From: Gammaproteobacteria bacterium
Lineage (GTDB): Bacteria > Pseudomonadota > Gammaproteobacteria > UBA6429 > Thiohalophilaceae
Reading direction: 5' to 3'
Length of the DNA: 15,656 nucleotides
Assembly: GCA_013152045.1 (NCBI GenBank)
Contig: JAADGZ010000307.1
Location: 1-15,656, forward strand
Under the pieces are notes generated by a model, which saw only the letters and a program-made list of their open reading frames with translations, was not told the origin of the DNA and did no database searches. This document shows, piece after piece, positions 7,897-13,627 of this stretch. The position numbers and the translations under genes were made by a program. The stretch's first letter is position 1; every line of letters starts with the position of its first letter.

Positions 7897-8199
7897 ATGA
7901 GTATTAAGGTTGAAGTATTTTCCTCACCTGGTTGCAGCAAATGTAGCCACGCACGAGAACTGTTAAAAAAAATTGTTCTTGAAAAAGGCGAGAGCTGTAT
8001 TCACTGGCGTGAAGTAAATATTTTACAGGAACTGGACTATGCCGTCAGTCTGGGGGTGTTGTCCACGCCTGCTATAGCTATTGATGGTCAACTGGTATTT
8101 ACCCGTTTACCCTCAGCGCGAAAACTGCAATCCGCTCTGGAAGAGCATATTCATAAAACGCAGGATCACGAAAAGCAACACAGGCAGCAGGGCGCATGA
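7897..8199 (+). CDS. Thioredoxin/glutaredoxin-fold protein with CSKC motif
   Basis: A 100-residue cytoplasmic protein (no signal peptide) with a thioredoxin-type fold. Beta strand 1 is VEVFSSPG, followed by the redox motif Cys13-Ser-Lys-Cys16 before a helix (SHARELLKKIV), then WREVNIL, and the cis-proline loop LGVLSTPAIAIDGQLVF (Pro58). The C-terminal tail (HIHKTQDHEKQHRQQ) is His/Gln-rich. The usual chemistry of the family is reduction of disulfides or metal-thiol adducts; the substrate here is unknown. TGGAG (7886-7890) lies 6 bases before the ATG, and a MerR-type promoter candidate lies 45 bases further up. Its stop overlaps the start of the CcdA-like gene (ATGA), so the two are translationally coupled and probably work as a redox pair. 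Confidence 0.8.
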   Translation: MSIKVEVFSSPGCSKCSHARELLKKIVLEKGESCIHWREVNILQELDYAVSLGVLSTPAIAIDGQLVFTRLPSARKLQSALEEHIHKTQDHEKQHRQQGA

Positions 8200-9506
8200 G
8201 CGAGATTTTATTGATCACTGCCGCACTGTTGGGTTTACTGGCCTTTTACGAACCCTGTACGATTGCGACTCATACTCTGTTCTCGGTACGTGTGCATCGA
8301 CAATCCGGAGCCAGCCTGTTTGCTTCCGTTTTTCTGCTTTGGCTAATACGTAGTAGTTTTCTGGTCACACTGCTGGTGTTGGCGGTGTTTCTGACAACGC
8401 CTTTTGTCTGGAATGCCTATTTTCCGAGTCTCATTCTGGCGTTGATAGCGACGGTTTATATCGTTTCACGGTTTGTTTATCTGCCCGTGCCACATCTTGA
8501 GCTATATCGTTTATGGCCCCAGGCAGATGCTATCCCCGAGCCGGTACGTCTGGGCCTAACCCTGCCGGCCTGCACCTTGCCCCTGTTTCTCATTGTCGCG
8601 GGAATATCCATACAGGTTGATTCCGTTGTTTTTGCAATACTGGCCGGACTGTTATTTTCTTCTCTGTTTACCCTGCCGGTTATGATTTCCAGTTTTCGAG
8701 GGATACAGGAAAAGGATCAGCGTCTGCTTGCTCAGCTGGCAAAGAGTACGCCTTTTTTTACCGCAGGCCTGCTCTATGTTTCGGCGCTGGTATTGTTGTT
8801 GCCAGGCCTTGAGCTTTCTGAATCGGTGCTGGCGCTAAGTCTGGAACAGGCTAGCCTGACCGGACTTGGGCTGGGTTTTCTAGCGGGCTTCGTGTTCAGT
8901 TTCAACCCGGTTTCCTTCGCCTCTATTCCGGTCATGCTGGCTTATGTAACCAAGGCACATGAGCCGAAACGAGCTCTGATACTGGGCACGGCTTTTGTCG
9001 TTGGTATGTTGGTTACCCATGTCGTGCTGGGTGTTGCCGCTGCCCTGGGAGGGGAGTGGGTCAAGGCCGCAATGGGACGACAATGGGGGTTGCTGCTAGG
9101 CCCGGTATTGATTTTTCTAGGCCTGATTTGGCCTGGCTGGATTACCATTCGTTTGCCCTGGATTAGCGCCCGCGCCTGGCGGGTGAGTAGCATCAGTGGC
9201 GCTTTTCTGCTGGCGATTCCTTTTTCAGTGGCGGTGTGTCCGTTTTGTACCCCCGCCTTATTAGTGTTGCTAACGGCCAGTGCAAGCATTGGTTCACCTG
9301 GCTTTGGTTTTTTGCTGTTGCTTGTCTTTGCACTGGGACGCAGTATACCGGTGATCTTGGGTGCCTGGAGTATGGGCTGGTTGGAGTCGCTTAGTTTTAT
9401 GCAACGACGCCAGAAAACATTTGAAGTTATTGCGGGAACCATCCTTATCTTCAGTGGTCTTTATCTTATCAATGAATATTTTCTGTTTGTAAATATCTGG
9501 ATGTAA
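8196..9506 (+). CDS. Tandem CcdA/DsbD-like membrane protein
   Basis: A 436-residue, very hydrophobic protein with roughly a dozen membrane helices. It appears to consist of two related halves. Residues 1-205 have one Cys-Pro type site in helix 1 (FYEPCTIATHTL, Cys21) and a second (LTLPACTLPLFL, Cys126), the spacing expected for the redox Cys pair of CcdA/DsbD proteins. Residues 220-436 resemble another CcdA unit, with GFLAGFVFSFNPVSFASIPV, where the expected Cys is replaced (Asn237-Pro238), and VAVCPFCTPALLVLL (Cys348 and Cys351). CcdA/DsbD proteins pass electrons from cytoplasmic thioredoxin across the inner membrane, so the coupled thioredoxin-like gene fits. That the protein serves metal handling rather than cytochrome maturation is inference from the neighbours. 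It ends 8 bases before the merR-like start. Confidence 0.7.
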   Translation: MSEILLITAALLGLLAFYEPCTIATHTLFSVRVHRQSGASLFASVFLLWLIRSSFLVTLLVLAVFLTTPFVWNAYFPSLILALIATVYIVSRFVYLPVPHLELYRLWPQADAIPEPVRLGLTLPACTLPLFLIVAGISIQVDSVVFAILAGLLFSSLFTLPVMISSFRGIQEKDQRLLAQLAKSTPFFTAGLLYVSALVLLLPGLELSESVLALSLEQASLTGLGLGFLAGFVFSFNPVSFASIPVMLAYVTKAHEPKRALILGTAFVVGMLVTHVVLGVAAALGGEWVKAAMGRQWGLLLGPVLIFLGLIWPGWITIRLPWISARAWRVSSISGAFLLAIPFSVAVCPFCTPALLVLLTASASIGSPGFGFLLLLVFALGRSIPVILGAWSMGWLESLSFMQRRQKTFEVIAGTILIFSGLYLINEYFLFVNIWM

Positions 9507-9514
9507 GGACAGCA

Positions 9515-9925
9515 ATGGATAACCCGCGCTATAAAATCAGTGCCGTCAGTAAACGCTTATCACTGACGCAGGATACACTACGTTACTATGAGAAAATTGG
9601 GCTTTTAAACAAGATAGAACGCAATGCCTCCGGTGTTCGTCAATACACCGAGCAGGACATTTCTCATTTGCAGTTTATTCAACGAGCCCAAAAAATGAAT
9701 TTTAGTCTCGCTGAAATTTCAGAATTGTTAAAAATGCGTCAAGACCCGCAACATGCCAGGGATGAAGTGCGGCAACTTACTGCAGTAAAACTGGCAGAAA
9801 CTGAAATAAGACTGGAAGAACTATCCTCCTTGAGAAGAGAATTTCAGTTATTATTGAATCTTTGTCGTGGCGCTGAAGATGGTTGTCCGATTATTGAAAA
9901 TATTGAAAATGCCGAAATGGTTTAA
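9515..9925 (+). CDS. MerR-family metal-responsive regulator
   Basis: A 136-residue regulator. The winged helix is at residues 7-70 (YKISAVSKRLSLTQDTLRYYEKIGLL, then GVRQYTEQDISHLQFIQRAQ and FSLAEISELL). A long dimer helix follows (about 80-113), then a metal-loop-like end, Cys117-RGAEDG-Cys124-PIIENIE. That end resembles CueR (CPIIENL) and other soft-metal sensors. At the position where divalent sensors have Cys and copper sensors have Ser, at the start of the dimer helix, I read QHARDEV, with neither residue. The metal therefore cannot be assigned. TAAGGA (9504-9509) is 5 bases before the ATG and overlaps the stop of the membrane gene, so it is the third gene of that operon. It is the only obvious candidate in the window for the two MerR-type promoters. 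Confidence 0.88.
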   Translation: MDNPRYKISAVSKRLSLTQDTLRYYEKIGLLNKIERNASGVRQYTEQDISHLQFIQRAQKMNFSLAEISELLKMRQDPQHARDEVRQLTAVKLAETEIRLEELSSLRREFQLLLNLCRGAEDGCPIIENIENAEMV

Positions 9926-9995
9926 ATAAAAACCAGCTACTATCTGCTACAATGCCGGTCATTATGACTAGCCATTTACAGACAAGATCGGTGCT

Positions 9996-10403
9996 ATGAA
10001 TACGCTTCGCAGCCTGTCGAAAAGTCGATCTTTTGTCAGCCTTTGGCTTCTGTTTTTTCTGCTCAGTACTTTTGTCTCCATTTGTGATGCCGAGACAGCA
10101 GACAAAAGCTCGGCTGTCGATCAGCATCTGAATCATGCTTACCATGAAGATGCGAATAGCGGTGAATTTTCTCATCTGCAGAGAACGCTTGAGTATTGCT
10201 GTGATGCTCTTTCTGCGCATGCAAATGAGCTTCCTGTTACATTACATTCCCCTTCTGTGCCGGATATCTGGCAAGCATTAGCAAGTTTTTCCCTTTTTGT
10301 CCCAATAGCTCCCAGCCTGTATCGGTCTCCTGACTGGAATAGTGTTCAATTCAGTGCTGCGAGGCTACCGGTCTATCTTCTGACCCGACGTTTACGAATT
10401 TGA
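9996..10403 (+). CDS. Small exported protein of unknown function
   Basis: I do not recognise this 135-residue protein. It has a signal-peptide-like start (FVSLWLLFFLLSTFVSICDAE, residues 13-33, cleavage probably after DA), a His/Asp-containing stretch (DQHLNHAYHEDANSGEF), a Cys-Cys pair (LEYCCDALSAH) and a hydrophobic or amphipathic segment (WQALASFSLFVPIAPSLY), ending in the basic tail LLTRRLRI. No strong Shine-Dalgarno is visible. It stands 70 bases after the merR-like gene and 74 before the cytochrome, in the same direction. Small secreted His/Cys proteins of this kind are often found in copper-resistance clusters, but I cannot place it in a family. An open frame on the other strand (9891-10220) has no such features. 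Confidence 0.55.
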   Translation: MNTLRSLSKSRSFVSLWLLFFLLSTFVSICDAETADKSSAVDQHLNHAYHEDANSGEFSHLQRTLEYCCDALSAHANELPVTLHSPSVPDIWQALASFSLFVPIAPSLYRSPDWNSVQFSAARLPVYLLTRRLRI

Positions 10404-10477
10404 TTCTATCCTTTCTTCATACGTATTGAATGCTGAGTTCTATCTCAGTCTGCATTTATTATTTTGGAGTTTGGAAT

Positions 10478-11083
10478 ATGAAAAATTTATTGGATTCTAT
10501 GGTTGCATACAAATCATTTGCTGCAGCCCCGTTACTGTTAGCGCTGTCGTTTCCTGTTTTTGCCGATGGCGATCATGATCATAAGAATATGGACCATATG
10601 AACATGAAAATGAATATGGATATGGATCATGGAAAAATGCATCATGGTACACATCAGCACAGCAAATGGGTTAAACCACCGGCAGCTTATGCCAGCATGA
10701 AAAGTGAAGTCTGGAGTGATGCGGCAGCTGCTAAACGAGGTGAAAAATTGTATGCGGCTAATTGTGTTGCCTGTCATGGAAAAAATGGCACTGGCGATGG
10801 TCCGATTGCAAAAAGCCTGCAGCACCCTCCTGCTGATCTGACCCATCATTTTCATAAGGCGCCGGGGGATGGTGATGGTTATTTATTCTGGCGGCTGAGT
10901 GAAGGTGGCCAGGTCGAGCCTTTCAAGTCGATGAAGTCAGCGATGCCTGCATTTAAAGGATCGTTGTCAGTTTCAGAACGCTGGGATGTGTTGGCCTATG
11001 TGCATCGCCAGTTTCACAAGGGCTTTCTGAAACACAAGGAAGATGCACATGATGAAGAAGCCGAGCATGGGCATCATCATTAA
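10478..11083 (+). CDS. His/Met-rich periplasmic c-type cytochrome
   Basis: A 201-residue exported mono-haem cytochrome c. The signal peptide spans about residues 1-29 (APLLLALSFPVFA). It is followed by a metal-binding-looking segment, residues 30-63, made almost wholly of His, Met, Asp, Asn and Lys. The haem motif is CVACH (96-100), with the usual GTGDGP context after it. The probable axial methionine is in MPAF (156-159), followed by SVSERWDVLAYVHRQF. The C-terminus is again acidic and His-rich, ending GHHH. The start is chosen because GGAG (10466-10469) lies 8 bases before this ATG; an in-frame ATG at 10430 has none. His/Met clusters are typical of periplasmic copper or silver binding, so a link to the metal block is likely, but its electron partner is unknown. 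Confidence 0.85.
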   Translation: MKNLLDSMVAYKSFAAAPLLLALSFPVFADGDHDHKNMDHMNMKMNMDMDHGKMHHGTHQHSKWVKPPAAYASMKSEVWSDAAAAKRGEKLYAANCVACHGKNGTGDGPIAKSLQHPPADLTHHFHKAPGDGDGYLFWRLSEGGQVEPFKSMKSAMPAFKGSLSVSERWDVLAYVHRQFHKGFLKHKEDAHDEEAEHGHHH

Positions 11084-11091
11084 ATCCATGA

Positions 11092-11124
11092 GGGTTTAAT
11101 CTCCGTTGGGTTTAATTCCCCGTT
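11092..11124 (+). repeat. Short tandem direct repeat
   Basis: GGGTTTAATCTCCGTT (11092-11107) is followed at once by GGGTTTAATTCCCCGTT (11108-11124), the same unit with one extra base and one substitution. The second unit is also the left end of the larger palindromic repeat, so the duplication touches the element border. Confidence 0.7.
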
Positions 11125-11289
11125 GCCTGCAACGAAAAACGGTAGGTTACTGAGTTCTCTCGTTGCCACGCTCCTGCGTGGGAATGGGATACCCAAATCA
11201 GCGTATCAATTGACGTATGGGTTCCCACGCGGGAGCGTGGGAACCAGAAATGATTGCGCTGAGATAAGGGTGATGGCATCTACAACTTA
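11108..11289 (+). repeat. Palindromic intergenic repeat, copy 2 (with nested palindrome)
   Basis: Bases 11108-11148 align without gaps with 5661-5701, 33 of 41 identical. The small hairpin in it is kept by a paired change (CGCTGC/GCAGCG in copy 1, CGTTGC/GCAACG here). The right end CTACAACTTA (11280-11289) also matches the right end of copy 1. The interiors differ: this copy lacks the long arms and instead holds a GC-rich palindrome. It lies between the cytochrome gene and its terminator and carries no visible gene. Confidence 0.65.
11166..11240. repeat. Nested GC-rich inverted repeat
   Basis: The arm 11166-11184 (CCACGCTCCTGCGTGGGAA) is the reverse complement of 11222-11240 at 18 of 19 positions, around a 37-base centre. 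Each arm is itself partly palindromic (CCACGC...GCGTGG). The motif resembles a widespread dispersed repeat of environmental bacteria of the form GTTCCCACGC. Confidence 0.8.
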
Positions 11290-11320
11290 ATACCCCGCCA
11301 GCAAGCTGGCGGGGTATTTT
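11289..11320 (+). terminator. Strong hairpin terminator closing the cytochrome transcript
   Basis: A perfect 14-bp stem, 11289-11302 with 11305-11318 (core CCCCGCCAGC/GCTGGCGGGG), has almost no loop and runs into TTTTATTT. The other strand has an A/T-rich flank too, so it may also act on the converging chemoreceptor transcript. Confidence 0.88.
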
Positions 11321-11372
11321 ATTTAAGCAATAGGGCCGTTTTCAGGCAAATCCTAAAATCGGTCCTATTGAT

Positions 11373-11549
11373 TCAGCTTACCGTCGTCTCGGCCTGATCC
11401 ATCAATTTGACTATCTCACGTGATAGTGTTGCAACTTGCCGGTAGGCCTGTTCGGCTTCTTCCATGCGTCCGGCATTCTTGTAATCAATGATCATCCTGA
11501 TTAATTCATGCAGTTGTTCGTGCGGCGTATCAACCGCAATAATGGCGGG
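11373..11549 (-). pseudogene. Out-of-frame remainder of the CZB domain of the receptor
   Basis: This frame continues the receptor at 11530-12870 after a frameshift. It encodes [20 protein letters not shown], then DYKNAGRMEEAEQAYRQV and a C-terminal helix, which is the normal second half of a CZB domain, including the His-x3-His zinc ligands (PHEQLH). Removing one base from the run GGGG at 11547-11550 joins both parts into one 498-residue protein. It has no ribosome binding site of its own. It may be the result of a real mutation or of a sequencing or assembly error in the short homopolymer. Confidence 0.75.
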
Positions 11550-12870
11550 GATGGCTATATTTCTCCAGCCCTTCGCTGAAATACCATTTGCCAAATTTGC
11601 AGTCGTGATGGGAAACGGCTTCCTCCATGCTCAGGGAGGCCTTGCCATCGAGAAAATCACGCAGGCGGGTTTTCCAATTTAAATGAGCGGCTTTAGCGGC
11701 TGAGAGATCCAGGCCATTTGAATTTCCCCCCAGTGTTTTTGTTTTCTCGCTTAGCTGCATGGAAATATCTGAAAGTGCAACGCTGGCGTGGTAGGCGTCA
11801 TCCGCATCCGCAGTGGTCTGTTGTGATATCGATGAGATGTTCACAAGGTTCTGGTTTATTTCGTTGGCCACCTGGGTTTGTTCTTCCGAAGCGGTGGCAA
11901 TCTGGGCATTCATGTCGTTAATACTGCTGATGGCAGATTGAATAGTATGCAAAGAGGATACTGTTTTATCGACGGCCTCAACACTGGACTGGCCGCGTTC
12001 TAGTGCATTGCTCATGACGGTTACGGAGTCCTTGGTGCCTGACTGCAGTTTGCCAATCATCTCCTGAATTTCCAGCGTAGATTGCTGGGTACGGCTGGCC
12101 AGGGTGCGAACTTCATCGGCGACCACGGCAAAGCCGCGTCCCTGTTCGCCGGCGCGGGCAGCCTCAATGGCGGCATTCAGAGCCAACAGATTGGTTTGAT
12201 CGGCAATACCCTTGATCACGTCCAGCACACTGCCGATATTATCGCTTTCTGCCGCTAGTTTATTCAAAACCTGGGCAGCATTGTCGATGTCTTGTACCAG
12301 GCTGTTGATTTCTGTTTTACTCTGATTAGCGACCTGCATACCACTGCCAGCTTCGTCATTGGCGGTTTTGGCTGAAACAGCCGCCAGTTCTGCATTTCTG
12401 GCAACCTCTTCAACGGTGGCGGTCATTTCATTCATGGCGGTGGCAACCATGTCGATCTCGGCCTGTTGCCGGGTGGTGTTGCTCTGGGTACGTTCCGTAG
12501 TCTCGGAGATCTGTGCGGCGGATGTTGCCAGCTGGTTTGACGTGGTTCTGAGATCCTGGTTGCGCTGTTCAAGCTGACTGGCTTGATCACGATAGGTCTC
12601 ACACAGCGGAGCAATATTATCATCGCAGCTATATTTGCTGGAAGGATTATCTATTATGGATTGAATACTGTGGGCAATGGAGCTGTCGATGAGTTTCAGC
12701 CCAAGTAAAATTCCCAGACCAGCAAATAAAAGATTGGATAAATACTCTAGGCTGTTGCTTAGTAGTCCTGTCTGCAAAGAAAAACTATTGCTGATAAAAG
12801 TAAACAACAGTTGTGACACAATTAACATCAGCGCGACTAAACCTACAAGTTTTAGTATACGATTGCTCAA
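11530..12870 (-). CDS. Methyl-accepting chemotaxis protein with truncated CZB domain
   Basis: A membrane-anchored receptor that would signal to CheA/CheW. From the chosen start it has two helices close together (about residues 5-25 and 43-63) with only a short loop between, so there is no periplasmic sensor domain and no evident HAMP. A long coiled coil follows, with the MCP signalling tip [20 protein letters not shown] then [17 protein letters not shown]. The C-terminus begins a zinc-binding CZB domain ([38 protein letters not shown]) but then stops after ten out-of-frame residues. CZB domains bind zinc by His and Cys and sense zinc or hypochlorite. The start is TTG at 12868-12870 because AGAGGT (12878-12883) is 7 bases upstream; the ATG at 13009-13011 would add 47 unrelated residues. 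Confidence 0.8.
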   Translation of the reverse strand: MSNRILKLVGLVALMLIVSQLLFTFISNSFSLQTGLLSNSLEYLSNLLFAGLGILLGLKLIDSSIAHSIQSIIDNPSSKYSCDDNIAPLCETYRDQASQLEQRNQDLRTTSNQLATSAAQISETTERTQSNTTRQQAEIDMVATAMNEMTATVEEVARNAELAAVSAKTANDEAGSGMQVANQSKTEINSLVQDIDNAAQVLNKLAAESDNIGSVLDVIKGIADQTNLLALNAAIEAARAGEQGRGFAVVADEVRTLASRTQQSTLEIQEMIGKLQSGTKDSVTVMSNALERGQSSVEAVDKTVSSLHTIQSAISSINDMNAQIATASEEQTQVANEINQNLVNISSISQQTTADADDAYHASVALSDISMQLSEKTKTLGGNSNGLDLSAAKAAHLNWKTRLRDFLDGKASLSMEEAVSHHDCKFGKWYFSEGLEKYSHPRHYCG

Positions 12871-13010
12871 TGTTATTACCTCTGAATATAATGACAATAT
12901 AATATATAGTCTATATCGGCCGAAAAGCTGGATGCTTGAGGAAAGACAACAGCATTGTGCCGGGCAAACATGAGCTTGGGGTGGTTGCTGTATCTTGGGT
13001 GTTGAACGCA

Positions 13011-13040
13011 AAAATTAACCAATAATGTTACTGATTATTG
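13011..13040 (-). terminator. Weak terminator after the ANTAR regulator gene
   Basis: On the minus strand CAATAAT (13034-13040) and ATTATTG (13020-13026) form a 7-bp A/T-rich stem with a 7-base loop, followed by GGTTAATTTTT. It starts three bases after the regulator stop. The stem is weak, so some read-through into the receptor gene is possible. Confidence 0.45.
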
Positions 13041-13042
13041 CC

Positions 13043-13627
13043 TTAGTTTATATTAGCTGTTTCCACCGCTTTAACGAGTTCATCCGCAATATCGGTTAAT
13101 TTTCGCCGTTGTGAGCGGGCATGTTTGCGAAGTTTTTCGAAAGCCGCAGTACGAGACAAGCGGTGTCGCTCCATCATCACACCGACGGCGGTGTTGGTAA
13201 GCTGGTTGTTTTTCAGCGTATTGACAAGGCGTGACTCACTTTCCTGCAGCTGTTTGATCTGGGCTGATTTTTTCAGCGCAGCTTCAATTATGAGGATGAG
13301 CTGTTTAGTATCAAAGGGTTTGACGAGATAACATAAGGCACCAAGATCCGTTGCTCTTTCAACCAGCACCTTAGTAGCATTGGCCGAAAGTATCAAAAAG
13401 GGCGTTGCGGTAAGTTTCTGTAGCTGTGAACCGATTTCAACTCCGTCCATACCTGGCATCTGAACATCAAGAATGGCAATATCTGGTTGTTGTTGCTCAC
13501 ATAATTTGATGGCCTTGTGGCCATCATTGACCTCAAAAATAGTATATCCCGCGTCTCTTAACTCACTCGCCAAGGCAGCTAAAATTAGCTTGTCGTCATC
13601 GGCGATCAGAATACGTGCTTTTGGCAT
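13043..13627 (-). CDS. Response regulator with ANTAR RNA-binding output domain
   Basis: A 194-residue two-domain protein. Residues 1-120 form a receiver domain with the acidic pair Asp10/Asp11, phosphoacceptor Asp54 (AILDVQMPGMDG), Ser81 and Lys103 (YLVKPF), all intact. A short coiled coil (IKQLQESESRLVNTLKN) leads to an ANTAR domain at about residues 130-190 (TNTAVGVMMERHRLSRTAAFEKLRKHARSQRRKLTDIADELV). ANTAR proteins bind paired hairpins in nascent RNA and prevent termination, as known for AmiR, NasR and EutV. GGAG (13633-13636) is 5 bases before the ATG. No histidine kinase is adjacent; the downstream neighbour on the same strand is the CZB receptor, 172 bases away. The target genes are not known; the long leader before the carbonic anhydrase gene is one place to look. 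Confidence 0.92.
   Translation of the reverse strand: MPKARILIADDDKLILAALASELRDAGYTIFEVNDGHKAIKLCEQQQPDIAILDVQMPGMDGVEIGSQLQKLTATPFLILSANATKVLVERATDLGALCYLVKPFDTKQLILIIEAALKKSAQIKQLQESESRLVNTLKNNQLTNTAVGVMMERHRLSRTAAFEKLRKHARSQRRKLTDIADELVKAVETANIN

Noticed and set aside
9891..10220. Minus-strand open frame opposite the small exported protein
   Set aside because: No signal, domain or ribosome binding site is visible, and it overlaps the end of the merR-like gene; the plus-strand frame has a signal peptide and fits the gene direction.
10430..10477. Earlier ATG for the cytochrome gene
   Set aside because: It adds 16 residues before a good signal peptide and lacks a Shine-Dalgarno, which the ATG at 10478 has.
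11161..11245. Repeated GC-rich units as part of a CRISPR array
   Set aside because: There are only two arms in inverted orientation and no regular spacers; it is a dispersed palindrome.
12871..13011. ATG start 47 codons upstream for the CZB receptor
   Set aside because: The added residues are Cys/Pro/Ser-rich and unlike a receptor N-terminus; the TTG at 12870 has AGAGGT at the right distance.
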